The notes: generated from the letters alone by a model not told the origin. DNA of 64,000 bases from Bacillus sp. AFS055030 (GCF_002574545.1 NZ_NUGT01000021.1:37802-101801), one strand, 5' to 3'; shown: positions 10,039 to 19,973, counted from the first letter of the stretch. A program made the numbers and translations.

Positions 10039-10087
10039 TTCGACAGCAATTAAATGGATAATTGATTAGAAGAAGGGACTAAAACTT

Positions 10088-10603
10088 ATGGAAAATCGAC
10101 AAAAAATACTAACTTCGTTTCGATTAAAAAGAATCGGTGCCTTTGCCATTGATGCAATAATTGTTTCAATCATCTTGTCAATTGTGTATCGAATCACGGG
10201 ACTTCCAAACTTTCCAGGGGTCTTAGCAAATATGATTGAGCTTCAAAAATCAACTGCTAGTCAAGATGCAACTGTAAAGGTAATGGCTCTTTTTAATGAA
10301 GCATTTCTACAATCGCTTATCATCTATTTTTGTTATGAAGTTGCTACAACTCTATTATTGAGAGGGTCAACAATTGGAAAGATGATCTTTCGATTAAAAT
10401 TAACACGCATTAATAACAATAAGGGAAAGCTTCCTTATATATTTCTAGTGATTGTTAGAAGTTTCTTTAAATTTTTGACGATGTTTATTTTTCAAGGTAT
10501 CCCTTTCTTCTTATCCGTTATTAGCATGTTTGCTAATCAAAAATCATTGGCTGTACACGATCGAATTGGTCGATTTGTCGTTATGAATAAAAAGGAAGCA
10601 TAA
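10088..10603 (+). CDS. RDD-family integral membrane protein
   Basis: This 171-residue membrane protein has the RDD arrangement: RLKRIGAFAIDAIIV opens the first membrane segment, GSTIGKMIFRLKLTR follows the second, and SLAVHDRIGRFVV closes the protein. RDD proteins are widespread and mostly of unknown function, though some have been linked to ion transport. Its position inside a PTS operon, between the IIC and IIB genes with gaps of 49 and 28 bp, is unusual and suggests a role tied to sugar uptake or to the secreted protein. AGAAGGGA precedes the ATG. Confidence 0.85.
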   Translation: MENRQKILTSFRLKRIGAFAIDAIIVSIILSIVYRITGLPNFPGVLANMIELQKSTASQDATVKVMALFNEAFLQSLIIYFCYEVATTLLLRGSTIGKMIFRLKLTRINNNKGKLPYIFLVIVRSFFKFLTMFIFQGIPFFLSVISMFANQKSLAVHDRIGRFVVMNKKEA

Positions 10604-10631
10604 AAACTTACTAAAGAAAGAGGAAATCATC

Positions 10632-10940
10632 ATGAATATCTTACTTTGCTGTGCTGCAGGCATGTCAACAAGTCTAATCGTTTCTAAAATGGAAAAAGTT
10701 GCGGAATCAAAAGGTATTTCAGCACGTATATGGGCAGTTTCTGAATCAGTTGTTCGCTCAGAAATCGAAGAAGCTGATGTGTTATTGTTAGGTCCACAAG
10801 TACGTTTCCTTTTAGAAGAAATGGAAGAAATCTGTGAAGAGAAAAACATTCCAGTTGAAGTAATTAATATGATGAATTATGGCATGTGCGATGGTGAAGC
10901 GATTTTAGAGCAAGCGATCAGTTTAATTGAAAATAAGTAG
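10632..10940 (+). CDS. licB: PTS cellobiose-type subunit IIB
   Basis: This 102-residue cytoplasmic IIB protein of the lactose/cellobiose family accepts phosphate from IIA on a cysteine and passes it to the sugar during transport. The P-loop-like signature CAAGMSTS holds the expected active cysteine at residue 7, and LLGPQVRFLL near residue 55 is the other conserved family block. The length matches ChbB/LicB. It lies 28 bp behind the RDD gene, with a clear AGAGGAAA site. Confidence 0.93.
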   Translation: MNILLCCAAGMSTSLIVSKMEKVAESKGISARIWAVSESVVRSEIEEADVLLLGPQVRFLLEEMEEICEEKNIPVEVINMMNYGMCDGEAILEQAISLIENK

Positions 10941-11086
10941 TAACTGTCAAAGAATTGACTCTTTTCAATCTTTGCCCAAGAAAAATATGATAAATACCTT
11001 AAAGGTTTATACATTTTAAAATTAATAACCGTGGGAATATGACGATAAAAAAATTTTATGAATAAAAAAGAGAGGAGGTCAGTTTT

Positions 11087-11398
11087 ATGGTAAAAAATGA
11101 AACAGAAATTTTCACACTGATCCTTCACGGTGGAAATGGTCGAAGTGCTGCAATGGAAGCGATTCAAGCAGCAAAAAAACAAGACTTCGATTTGGCTCGC
11201 AAGAAATTGAAAGAATCAGGTGATGCTTTAAATGAGGCACATCATATTCAAACAACACTTATTCAGTCAGAGATCGGTGGTACTCCAACTGAGATTTCAC
11301 TTTTAATGATCCATGCCCAAGATCACTTAATGAATGCAATGACTGTAAAAGACTTGGCAAAAGAGTTCGTTGACATGTATGAAAGGGGCCTAAAGTAA
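11087..11398 (+). CDS. licA: PTS cellobiose-type subunit IIA
   Basis: This 103-residue helical IIA protein belongs to the lactose/cellobiose family and relays phosphate from HPr to IIB. The conserved block MIHAQDHLM carries the phosphorylatable histidine at residue 76, and [15 protein letters not shown] near residue 12 is the other family block. A strong AGAGGAGG site precedes the ATG. Its stop codon overlaps the start of the GH4 gene by one base, which indicates translational coupling. The 146-bp gap after the IIB gene shows no terminator. Confidence 0.93.
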   Translation: MVKNETEIFTLILHGGNGRSAAMEAIQAAKKQDFDLARKKLKESGDALNEAHHIQTTLIQSEIGGTPTEISLLMIHAQDHLMNAMTVKDLAKEFVDMYERGLK

Positions 11399-12714
11399 TG
11401 TCAAAGAAATTTAAAATCGTTACAATAGGTGGAGGCTCAAGTTATACGCCAGAATTGGTTGAGGGAATCATTAAGCGCTATGAACAAATCCCAGTAACTG
11501 AGCTGTGGCTTGTTGATGTCGAAGCTGGACGAGAAAAATTAGAAACAGTTGGTGCACTAGCAAAGCGTATGGTCAAAAAAGCTGGAGTACCAATGGAAAT
11601 TCATCTTTCGTATGATCGCCGTGAGGCCTTAAGGGATGCTGATTTTGTTACAACACAGCTTCGTGTTGGACAACTAGCTGCACGTGCACTTGATGAAAGA
11701 ATTCCGCTAAAACATGGCGTAATCGGACAAGAAACAAATGGTGCAGGTGGATTGTTTAAAGCCTTACGTACAATTCCAGTTATTTTGGATATTTGTAAAG
11801 AAGTGGAAGAGCTATGTCCAAATGCTTGGATTCTTAACTTTACAAACCCTGCCGGAATGGTAACAGAGGCAGCATTAAGATATTCAAATATTAAGAGATT
11901 TATTGGTCTTTGCAATATACCGATTGGAATGGAAATGGGTGTTGCAAAACTATTAAATGTAGATCATTCACGTGTACGTATTGATTTTGCAGGTTTAAAT
12001 CATATGGTATATGGTATAGAGGTTTATTTAGATGGAGTTAGTGTAAAAGAACAAGTACTTGAAATGATTATGGATCCTGCGAATGCTAGTTTTGTAAAAA
12101 ATATAGATGCTGAAGAATGGGCACCTGAATTCTTAAAAGCAGTCAATGTCATTCCTTGTTCATATCATCATTACTATTACAAAACATCGGAAATGCTTGA
12201 AAGAGCATTAAAGGATTTTGAATCGAATGAAACGCGTGCAGAAGTCGTGCAAAAAATTGAAGCTTCTCTTTTTGAAAAATATAAAGATGAAGCGCTAGAT
12301 ATAAAACCACCTGAATTAGAAAAACGCGGTGGAGCTTACTATTCTGATGCGGCTTGTCGTTTAATTTCATCAATTTATAATGATACGAGAGATATCCAAC
12401 CATTAAATACAATGAACAAGGGAGCAATCTCGGGCTTACCGTATGACGGGGCAGTAGAAGTTAGCTGTGTTATTACAAAAGATGGTCCTATTCCACTAAC
12501 AATCGGGGAATTACCAGTGCCAGTTCGAGGATTAATTCAAACGATTAAATCTTTCGAACAGACAGCAATCGAGGCTGCTGTAGAAGGAAGTCGTGAAAAA
12601 GCAATTCTTGCCTTAACGATTAACCCGCTTGTAGCTAACGATAAAGTAGCTGTAGCCATCGTTGATGAAATGCTAGAAGCGCATAAAGAATATTTACCGA
12701 GATTTTATAAATAG
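11398..12714 (+). CDS. licH: GH4 6-phospho-beta-glucosidase
   Basis: This 438-residue GH4 enzyme uses NAD+ and a divalent metal to hydrolyse phosphorylated disaccharides by an oxidation-elimination route. The N-terminal Rossmann motif VTIGGGSSYTPE (near residue 7), the GQETNGAGG block (near 111), NFTNPAG (near 147) and the metal-ligand motif LCNIPIGM (near 171) are all present. The family length is normal. It is the last gene of the PTS operon, coupled to IIA, and should split the imported phosphodisaccharide into glucose and glucose-6-phosphate. LicH/CelF-type specificity is inferred from the PTS class. Confidence 0.93.
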   Translation: MSKKFKIVTIGGGSSYTPELVEGIIKRYEQIPVTELWLVDVEAGREKLETVGALAKRMVKKAGVPMEIHLSYDRREALRDADFVTTQLRVGQLAARALDERIPLKHGVIGQETNGAGGLFKALRTIPVILDICKEVEELCPNAWILNFTNPAGMVTEAALRYSNIKRFIGLCNIPIGMEMGVAKLLNVDHSRVRIDFAGLNHMVYGIEVYLDGVSVKEQVLEMIMDPANASFVKNIDAEEWAPEFLKAVNVIPCSYHHYYYKTSEMLERALKDFESNETRAEVVQKIEASLFEKYKDEALDIKPPELEKRGGAYYSDAACRLISSIYNDTRDIQPLNTMNKGAISGLPYDGAVEVSCVITKDGPIPLTIGELPVPVRGLIQTIKSFEQTAIEAAVEGSREKAILALTINPLVANDKVAVAIVDEMLEAHKEYLPRFYK

Positions 12715-12727
12715 GAAATATGTTTAC

Positions 12728-12767
12728 GGCAGCAAATCCTTTAGGATGCTGCCTTTTATATTTTTAT
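12728..12767 (+). terminator. Terminator of the PTS operon
   Basis: GGCAGC (12728-12733) and GCTGCC (12748-12753), with inner ATCC/GGAT pairs around a TTTA loop, are followed by TTTTATATTTTT. It closes the operon 13 bp after the GH4 stop codon. Confidence 0.88.
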
Positions 12768-13313
12768 AAAGATATTCTGATATTTTAATAGAACCACTAC
12801 CTAGTCTAGGACTAGCCTAAACAATTGTCGAATAATCAATACAAAAGTCTTAGTAAGGATTTTTTCATCATAAAACATTTTATGATGATCTATCTAGATG
12901 ATAAATATATCTAGAACTTTATAACTATAAAAAAATGCTCCAAAACGATAAATTAATACATAAAATTACATAATTTTATTAAAAACGCAAAGAAACTTTA
13001 AAGATTTTAAAATATTTGGAATTTTATGAAGGAATTTTGACTCAAAAAAAGAATTAGTTAATTTATCTATTATTCCTTAAAAACTTTATTAAAAATTATT
13101 TAGAAAGTATAGGCATTAATAGGTTCAAAAAAGATGAAAGGAGATATTAGGGGGCCATCTGTGTAAAGTTTTTGAGGTAATTTGGCATGTTCTTTATTGA
13201 GAAAAGAATTTGTCGATAATCCTCGAATTGCTGAATTAAAAAACAGGGGAAGTTTTTTAAGAAAGTATGTACTAATTTATTTTATTTAAAATTATCTTGG
13301 AGGGAACGGAGAA
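12768..13313. other. AT-rich leader/gap before the subtilase gene
   Basis: About 550 bp of very AT-rich DNA with no coding frame of note. It contains a perfect 10-bp palindrome at 12866-12887 (CATCATAAAA, CA, TTTTATGATG) and TCTAGA repeats nearby. A good GGAGGGAACGGAG site lies just before the subtilase ATG. No clear promoter could be chosen by eye. Confidence 0.4.
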
Positions 13314-16300
13314 ATGAATAATAAAAAGAATCGTAAAATTACTACATATGCATTAGCATCTGCTCTTGCTCTTTCTAATTTTGCATTTGTTTCACCAACT
13401 TCAGCAAAATCTTACCGACCAGGTGATTTAGCATCTAAGTTGGAGCAAATTAAACAATCACAAAATAAAAATAAAGTATCTGAAGCGAAAGCAAAATTAA
13501 AAGCTTCAGATAAAGTACGTGTCATTGTTGAATTAGAAGGGCAGTCACCAATTGAATACGCAACTAAACAAGGTAAATTGTTTAAGGACTTGTCTCAAAG
13601 TCAAAAGTCTAGTCTATATGCAAAAGTTGATAGCCAACAAAGTTCGGTAAAATCAAAATTAAAATCAAAAGGTATTAACATTAATTATAAAAAACATTTT
13701 ACAACTGCATTTAACGGTTTCAGTGGTGTAGTTGAATTTAGTGATGTAGCAAAAATTGAAGCTACTTCAGGTGTAAAAAACGTTTATTTAGCAAATGAAT
13801 ACAATCGTCCTACATCTGAACCAACTACACCAGATATGACGAAGAGTCATCAATTTATCCAGTCTAAAGAAACTTGGAAAGACACTGGATTTGATGGTAA
13901 AGGTATGGTTATCTCTATTATCGATACAGGGATTGACCCTACACATCGTGACTTTAAATTAACTGATCCTACAAAAGAGGACTTAACAAAAGATTCTGTG
14001 GCTAAAATTGTAAAAGATAAAGCTTTACCAGGTAAATTCTACACTGATAAGGTTCCTTATGGTTATAACTACTATGACCAAAATGATATCGTTACAGACC
14101 TTGGACCAGGTGCTTCAATGCATGGTATGCACGTAGCAGGTACTACAGCTGCTAACGGTGACGAAGCAAACGGTGGTATTAAAGGGGTTGCACCAGAAGC
14201 GCAAGTTCTTGCGATGAAGGTATTCAGTAATGACCCAAGCTATCCATCTACATGGTCTGATATTTATCTTGCAGCAATTGATGATTCTATTAAACTAGGA
14301 GCAGATGTACTAAACATGAGTCTTGGTTCTGTAGCATCTTCTTATGAGCCAAATAGTGCAGAAGATCTTGCAATTACTCGTGCAGTTGACAACGGTATCG
14401 TCTGTGCTGTTTCTTCTGGTAACTCAAACCATATTGGTTATGGCTGGGGAGATCCTCTATCACAAAACCCTGATATCGGTGTAACTGGAGCTCCAGGTCT
14501 TAATAAAGACACGATCTCAGTAGCTGCTTCTGGAAATGAAGCTTATCTTTATGAACATGCGATCACTGTGGATGGTAATAATGATCTTACTGTTATTGGT
14601 AAGGGAATCGATGCTTGGAAGAATTTATCAGATAAATTCGGTGGAAATATTCCAGTTGTAAATCTAGGTAAGAACGCTGATGGAAGCTACAAACTAGGTG
14701 GTCAGGATGATTATAAAGGCGTAGATGTTAAAGGGAAAATCGTATTAGTCGCACGTGGTACGTATACTTTTGCTGATAAAACGAAATATGCCTCTCAAGC
14801 TGGTGCTGCTGGTATTATCGTTTGGAACGCTACAGCTGGTGCTCAATACGCTGACCAAGGCGGATGGGAAGTACCAATGATGCTTGTTAACTCAAAAGCA
14901 GATGGTGAAGCGTTAGCGAATGCGATTAATGGTTCAGGAACAATTCATGTTAACCAAACAGCAAAAAATGAAAGTCCAGAAATGGGTCGTATGACTGCAT
15001 TTACTTCATGGGGAGTTACACCTAGTCTTGAGTTAAAACCTGAAATTACAGCTCCTGGTGGAAATATTTATTCAACCGTTAATAATAATCAATATGAAGT
15101 AATGAGTGGTACTTCAATGGCAGCTCCACACGTAGCTGGTGGTTCTGCATTAGTACAAGAGTACTTGAAAAGTGATAAACGTTTCAGTTCGTTAAGCTTA
15201 AGTCAACGTACTCACTTAGCAAAAGTATTACTAATGAATACTGCAAAAGTTATTAATGACTTAGATGGTCATCCATTCTCACCACGCCGTCAAGGTGCAG
15301 GTATGATGCAAATTGAAAATGCAGTTACAACACCAGTTTACTTCTACAGTAAGGCAACAGGTGAAGCGAAATATGAATTGAAGGATTTCCAATCTAAACA
15401 AGTATCGATGACGTTCACTGCAAAAAATATTTCTGATAAAGATGCTGAATATAAAGTTGATGCAAATGCGTTAACAGATGAATTCTATCAAACTGCTGAC
15501 GTTGATCGTAATGCGCTTCAAACAGGTGCATTAAAAGGTGCAAAAATAGATGCTCCTAAAACAATTAAAGTACCAGCGGGTCAATCTGTTGATTTCACTG
15601 TGAAAATTGATTTAACTAATGCAAAAATTCCTGGATTCGATAAAGCTGGTAAAGAAATTCTAGCAGATCTTCATGACAATATTTTCGTTGAAGGTTCTGT
15701 AAATCTTATCGGTACAAACGGTAATCCAAATTTAACGGCTCCATACGTAGGCTTCTACGGTAAGTGGGACAGTCTGCCAATCGTTGATGGATTCAAAGAT
15801 CTTGGTGAAACTCGTTACTTTGATTTAGCAAGAGCTTATAAAGGTGCACATGACATGGCATCTGATTACGATAGTACATTCTGGGAAGCTGCGCCTGGAA
15901 AGAATGGAGAGAAATATTACGCATTTTCACCAAATGACGACAATAATGGTGATGATATCAATGCGCTTCCATCATTCCTAAGAAATGCATCAGAAGTACA
16001 ATATAACATCCTTGACAAAAACAATAAATTCCTTCGCCGTTTAAGTGCTCAATCGGATGTGACTAAAAATAACTTTAACAATGGTAGAGGCGAAATCATG
16101 AAGGATAGCGAGTCTACTATTTGGGATGGTAAAGTGAATGGGCAAGTTATGCCAGACGGTTTATACTATTACGAGATTAAATCTGTAATTGGCTATAATA
16201 ATGCAAAGTGGCAGTCTAAAAAGATTCCAGTATATATTGATACTAAAGCTCCAAGTGTTAAAGCAACTTATGATCCAGATAAGAAAATTGTATCTTGGAA

Positions 16301-17762
16301 AGGTTCGGATGATGCATCAGGAGTGCAAGTATACGGTATTTTCGTAAATGGTAAATTAGAAGGCGTAACTGATAATACACAAACTTCTTTTGATCTTTCT
16401 AAAGCTCCTGCTAAAGCTATAGTAGAAGTACTTGCTTTGGACTATGCAGGTAACGCGGCAGAAGATGTTGCAACGATTGGTGACGTGGATCTTCCGCTAG
16501 TATATATCACTGACGGATCAAAAGATTCTACAGGTGAATATATTCCAAACTCACCAGAACCATGGGGAGCTTACAGTGATAACACAGTTCCAGTTAAAGG
16601 TTTCGTAACAGATGATATTGGTATTAAAACTGTTAAGGTTAATGGTAAAGAAGTACCGGTTGATTTTGATTCTAAGACTGGACACTACAACTATTCAACA
16701 ACTGTAACATTTGACAAAGATGGTCCATTCACTGTTCAAGTAGAAGCAACAGATTATGCAAACAAAAAATTCTCAGTTGCGCGTCATATTTATGTTGATA
16801 CTCACGAGGCAGAAATTAATGTACTAAATGCTCCTACTCGTGTGGATAAAAAAGTAGATAAAGTTACATTTAAAGTAAATTTAAAAGATAACTACAGCTA
16901 CTTAAACTTCTTCGTTGGTGAAAACCATGAATTTGAAGTTCCATTAATTAGCCCAGTGGATGTTGTAAAACCATTAAACAAAGATTATGAAGTAACTGTA
17001 CCGTTAAAAGAAGGAAAAAATACAATTACGTTAAGAGCGACTGACCTTGCTGGTAATGAAACAGTGAAGACAGTAGTAATTAATCGTGCAGATGCTGCAA
17101 TTAAAACTGGTTGGGTTTTAGAAAACGGCAAAAAATACTACTACAATAGCAAAGGTGTTAAAGTAACTGGATGGGCTACAATCAGTGGTAAAAAATATTA
17201 CTTCGATAATAACGGAGTAATGAAAACAAGCTGGTTAACTTACAATGGTAAGAAGTATTACTTCGATAAATATGGAGTAATGAAAACAAGCTGGTTAGAA
17301 TTAAATGGTAAGAAGTATTACTTCGATAAATATGGAGTAATGAAAACAAGTTGGTTGGAATTAAATGGTAAGAAGTATTACTTCGATAAGTATGGAGTAA
17401 TGAAGAAAAGCTGGTTAGTATTAGGAAATAAACACTATTACTTTGATAAATACGGAGTAATGAAAAAGAGCTGGTTAGTATTAGGAAATAAACACTATTA
17501 CTTTGATAAATACGGAGTAATGAAAACTAGTTGGTTAGTATTAGGGAATAAACATTATTACTTTGATAAATATGGAGTAATGAAAACTGGTTGGTTAGTA
17601 TTAGGAAATAAACACTACTACTTCGAATCAAATGGAGTAATGTTTAGTAATGGTTGGAAAAAAATAAATGGTAAATATTATTACTTCAACAAATCCGGAG
17701 TAATGGCTGTAAATACTACAATCGGTAAATATAAAGTTGGAAAAGACGGAGCAAGAAAGTAA
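13314..17762 (+). CDS. Secreted S8 subtilase (Vpr/lactocepin-like) with C-terminal choline-binding-type repeats
   Basis: This is a 1482-residue extracellular protease. A signal peptide (about 1-31, ending TSA) and an I9-type propeptide (about 65-165) precede the catalytic domain. Its triad is Asp204 (SIIDTGID), His270 (HGMHVAG) and Ser601 (SGTSMAAPH), with oxyanion Asn370. A protease-associated (PA) insert lies at about 430-550. C5a-peptidase-like Fn3 and Ig-like segments follow, including a FlgD-like piece near 935. Residues 1266-1470 hold ten 20-residue repeats of the form W-L-x4-K-x-YYF-x3-G-V-M-K-T, as in choline-binding proteins. Bacillus Vpr is about 806 residues and lacks these repeats, so the tail is probably a surface-attachment module. 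It is monocistronic, with its own terminator. Confidence 0.93.
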   Translation: MNNKKNRKITTYALASALALSNFAFVSPTSAKSYRPGDLASKLEQIKQSQNKNKVSEAKAKLKASDKVRVIVELEGQSPIEYATKQGKLFKDLSQSQKSSLYAKVDSQQSSVKSKLKSKGININYKKHFTTAFNGFSGVVEFSDVAKIEATSGVKNVYLANEYNRPTSEPTTPDMTKSHQFIQSKETWKDTGFDGKGMVISIIDTGIDPTHRDFKLTDPTKEDLTKDSVAKIVKDKALPGKFYTDKVPYGYNYYDQNDIVTDLGPGASMHGMHVAGTTAANGDEANGGIKGVAPEAQVLAMKVFSNDPSYPSTWSDIYLAAIDDSIKLGADVLNMSLGSVASSYEPNSAEDLAITRAVDNGIVCAVSSGNSNHIGYGWGDPLSQNPDIGVTGAPGLNKDTISVAASGNEAYLYEHAITVDGNNDLTVIGKGIDAWKNLSDKFGGNIPVVNLGKNADGSYKLGGQDDYKGVDVKGKIVLVARGTYTFADKTKYASQAGAAGIIVWNATAGAQYADQGGWEVPMMLVNSKADGEALANAINGSGTIHVNQTAKNESPEMGRMTAFTSWGVTPSLELKPEITAPGGNIYSTVNNNQYEVMSGTSMAAPHVAGGSALVQEYLKSDKRFSSLSLSQRTHLAKVLLMNTAKVINDLDGHPFSPRRQGAGMMQIENAVTTPVYFYSKATGEAKYELKDFQSKQVSMTFTAKNISDKDAEYKVDANALTDEFYQTADVDRNALQTGALKGAKIDAPKTIKVPAGQSVDFTVKIDLTNAKIPGFDKAGKEILADLHDNIFVEGSVNLIGTNGNPNLTAPYVGFYGKWDSLPIVDGFKDLGETRYFDLARAYKGAHDMASDYDSTFWEAAPGKNGEKYYAFSPNDDNNGDDINALPSFLRNASEVQYNILDKNNKFLRRLSAQSDVTKNNFNNGRGEIMKDSESTIWDGKVNGQVMPDGLYYYEIKSVIGYNNAKWQSKKIPVYIDTKAPSVKATYDPDKKIVSWKGSDDASGVQVYGIFVNGKLEGVTDNTQTSFDLSKAPAKAIVEVLALDYAGNAAEDVATIGDVDLPLVYITDGSKDSTGEYIPNSPEPWGAYSDNTVPVKGFVTDDIGIKTVKVNGKEVPVDFDSKTGHYNYSTTVTFDKDGPFTVQVEATDYANKKFSVARHIYVDTHEAEINVLNAPTRVDKKVDKVTFKVNLKDNYSYLNFFVGENHEFEVPLISPVDVVKPLNKDYEVTVPLKEGKNTITLRATDLAGNETVKTVVINRADAAIKTGWVLENGKKYYYNSKGVKVTGWATISGKKYYFDNNGVMKTSWLTYNGKKYYFDKYGVMKTSWLELNGKKYYFDKYGVMKTSWLELNGKKYYFDKYGVMKKSWLVLGNKHYYFDKYGVMKKSWLVLGNKHYYFDKYGVMKTSWLVLGNKHYYFDKYGVMKTGWLVLGNKHYYFESNGVMFSNGWKKINGKYYYFNKSGVMAVNTTIGKYKVGKDGARK
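17109..17725 (+). repeat. Ten 60-bp coding repeats (cell-wall/choline-binding type)
   Basis: The 3' end of the subtilase gene is a tandem array of about ten 60-bp units in perfect register, each coding 20 residues around GKKYYFDKYGVMKT. Units three to eight are nearly identical at the nucleotide level, including synonymous sites, which implies recent duplication or gene conversion. The outer units are more diverged. Confidence 0.9.
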
Positions 17763-17805
17763 GATTTTTGATTTAATAGCTTACTAGATTTAGAAAAATT
17801 TTTTA

Positions 17806-17844
17806 GCACGTATTCGATTTGAAAAATCGGATACGTGCTTTTTT
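17806..17844 (+). terminator. Terminator of the subtilase gene
   Basis: GCACGTAT-CGATTT (from 17806) pairs with AATCG-ATACGTGC (to 17838) around GAAA, followed by TTTTTT. A strong intrinsic terminator 43 bp after the stop codon. Confidence 0.92.
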
Positions 17845-17892
17845 GATATGTAAAAGTGGGAACACAGCCTATTTTTCTGGGGGGGTTCTCAT

Positions 17893-17932
17893 AAAAAAGC
17901 CACAAGGAAAACCAATTTCCTTGTGACTTTTT
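17893..17932. terminator. Bidirectional terminator at the 3' end of the yfnA-like gene
   Basis: GCCACAAGGAA (17899-17909) pairs with TTCCTTGTGAC (17917-17927), with A-runs on the left and T-runs on the right, so it can work on both strands. It mainly serves the minus-strand permease. A close relative of this hairpin occurs at 51199-51239. Confidence 0.88.
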
Positions 17933-17941
17933 AATACTACT

Positions 17942-19360
17942 TTAACTTATTTTCGTTTTATTATTGTTATCTGTTATCCCAAGTGTACTTCTTTTCTTAC
18001 CGTATAAACCATAAACAAGAAGTCCTATAGCCATCCAAACGATAAAACGAATAAATGTAATACTTGGAAGACTAGCGATTAGATAAGCAGAAAAACCAAT
18101 TCCAATTAATGGAATAATTGGTACTAATGGTGTTTTGAATCCTCTTTTTAAATCAGGACGTTTTATACGTAATACAATAATAGAAGAACAAATTAAAATA
18201 AACGCTGTTAACGTTCCGATATTAACTAGTTCTGCAACTTCGTTAATTGGCGTAACACCAGCTACAAAAGCTGTAATTAAACCAATTAATAAAGTAGGAC
18301 GATAAGGTGTTTTATATTTAGGGTGCAATTTTGTAAACCATTTTGGTAATAAACCATCTCTGCTCATTGAGAACCAAATACGTGATCCAGCAAGCATAAA
18401 TGAGAACAATACTGATAGAATCCCTGTAATTGCAGCGGCAGAAATGATTAACGTAATCCACTTCATACCAATATTACTAAAAGCTTTTGCTACAGGTGCT
18501 GCGTTATTAAGTGTTTCATACGGAGCCATACCTGTAATAATAAGTGACATTGCAACATACAAACATAAAGCGACAGCTAATGATATGATAACTGCAAGTG
18601 GTAAATCACGTTGCGGTCTTTTTGCTTCTTCAGCTGCTGTAGTTAATGTGTCATATCCGAATACAGCAAAGAATACTAGAGCTGCACCACTCATTACGCC
18701 ATGAAAACCAAAAGGCATGAATGGGTGCCAGTTAGCTGTATTTATATGAAAACTTCCAACGCCAATAACTAAAAGTATAATACCTAATTTGATGATAACC
18801 ATTAATGAATTAAATTTAGAACCCATTTCAGTTCCTAATGTAAGTAAGCCAGCAATTCCAAGACTAACTAAAACGGCAATTAAGTCAACTTTGTGACCTG
18901 CTCCAGTACCAGGCGCACCTTGTGCCCATACAGGAAGGTGAACTCCCATTTGTAATAAAAACTCTTGCATGTAGCCAGACCATCCAATGGCTACTACTGC
19001 AACAACTAAAGCATACTCGAGTAACAAATCCCACCCGATTAACCAAGCTGTACCTTCTCCTAAAACAGCATAGCTGTAAGTATAAGCACTTCCGGCTACC
19101 GGTATTAATCCAGCAAATTCTGCATAACACAATGCAGCTGCTGCGCTAGCTAAACCAGCAATAATAAACGATAAAAGAACTGCCGGACCAGCATGTTCAG
19201 CTGCTGCTACACCGGTTAATACGAAGATACCTACACCAATGATCCCGCCTAAACCAATGGCAGTCAGTTGCCATAAACCTAGAACACGGTTAAGTCCGGT
19301 ATTTTTAGCCCCATCCTGTTGAAGCTGTTCAATCGACTTTTTCCTGAAAAAAGCATTCAT
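17942..19360 (-). CDS. yfnA: APC-family amino acid permease, YfnA/CAT-like
   Basis: This 472-residue membrane protein of the APC superfamily (cationic amino acid transporter branch) has about twelve hydrophobic segments. The N-terminus FRKKSIEQL and the first membrane segment AIGLGGIIGVGIFVLTG, followed by CYAEFAGLIPVAGSAYTYSY, are hallmarks of Bacillus YfnA-type permeases. It should import an amino acid by proton symport; which one cannot be told. It is transcribed alone on the minus strand, with a GGGGGAGTT site before the ATG and a terminator just past the stop. It converges on the subtilase gene. Confidence 0.88.
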   Translation of the reverse strand: MNAFFRKKSIEQLQQDGAKNTGLNRVLGLWQLTAIGLGGIIGVGIFVLTGVAAAEHAGPAVLLSFIIAGLASAAAALCYAEFAGLIPVAGSAYTYSYAVLGEGTAWLIGWDLLLEYALVVAVVAIGWSGYMQEFLLQMGVHLPVWAQGAPGTGAGHKVDLIAVLVSLGIAGLLTLGTEMGSKFNSLMVIIKLGIILLVIGVGSFHINTANWHPFMPFGFHGVMSGAALVFFAVFGYDTLTTAAEEAKRPQRDLPLAVIISLAVALCLYVAMSLIITGMAPYETLNNAAPVAKAFSNIGMKWITLIISAAAITGILSVLFSFMLAGSRIWFSMSRDGLLPKWFTKLHPKYKTPYRPTLLIGLITAFVAGVTPINEVAELVNIGTLTAFILICSSIIVLRIKRPDLKRGFKTPLVPIIPLIGIGFSAYLIASLPSITFIRFIVWMAIGLLVYGLYGKKRSTLGITDNNNKTKIS

Positions 19361-19973
19361 CCAAAAACTCCCCCTTTTTTAAGAATAATCTGTATTTTTA
19401 GTAAATAAATACACACTGTTTAAAATAGTGCGTAGTAACTAATCAATTTGCAATGGAAGAGTTTTATCATTTCTCAAATTTAAGTAAGCGTTTACTAATG
19501 CATATAAAAAATAGTAGTAGACTTAAATAGTAAGAGAATTATTCTTTTCTTCAAAGATTTTTTTGTATTGTAACATAGTTCGATATTACTATGCAATAAT
19601 AGTATGAATGTTTTAAATAGTATACATTGAGCTAATAAAATATAAATTTTAAATTAAATTAATAAAAAGTATGTGCGAAATTACATAGATATATCAAGGG
19701 ATTCTATGCCTTTTTTAGTAGTCTTTCTTTCTAGTAAAACTTATTATAAAGAAGCTAAAATTATTTTTCGAAATAGAATTTAGAATATTCTGAAATAATT
19801 TTCCTACTCGGATTATACTTTAGTAGATAAATAAACGGCTTATTAAAAAAAAGATATTAAATATTTATGATTTTCTAAAAAATCTCCTTGAAACCCTTTT
19901 TAAAACAATAGACAATAGACATAGGAGAAGTCGTAATAAGTTTTTGGCAAGATAAGGAAGGGGCAAAAGTTTT
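19361..19973. other. Divergent intergenic region between permease and HlyD-type gene
   Basis: About 610 bp of AT-rich DNA with no gene. A possible sigma-A promoter for the downstream gene is TTGAAA (19888-19893), a 17-bp spacer and GACAAT (19911-19916). No operator-like repeat, riboswitch or strong minus-strand promoter was recognised. Confidence 0.35.

Noticed and set aside
13180..13200. Possible -24/-12 promoter before the subtilase (TTGGCATG)
   Set aside because: Ten bases after the GG there is AT instead of GC, so the second element is missing.
17109..17725. Non-coding satellite or mobile repeat
   Set aside because: The 60-bp units stay in frame and encode a known wall-binding repeat within the protease.
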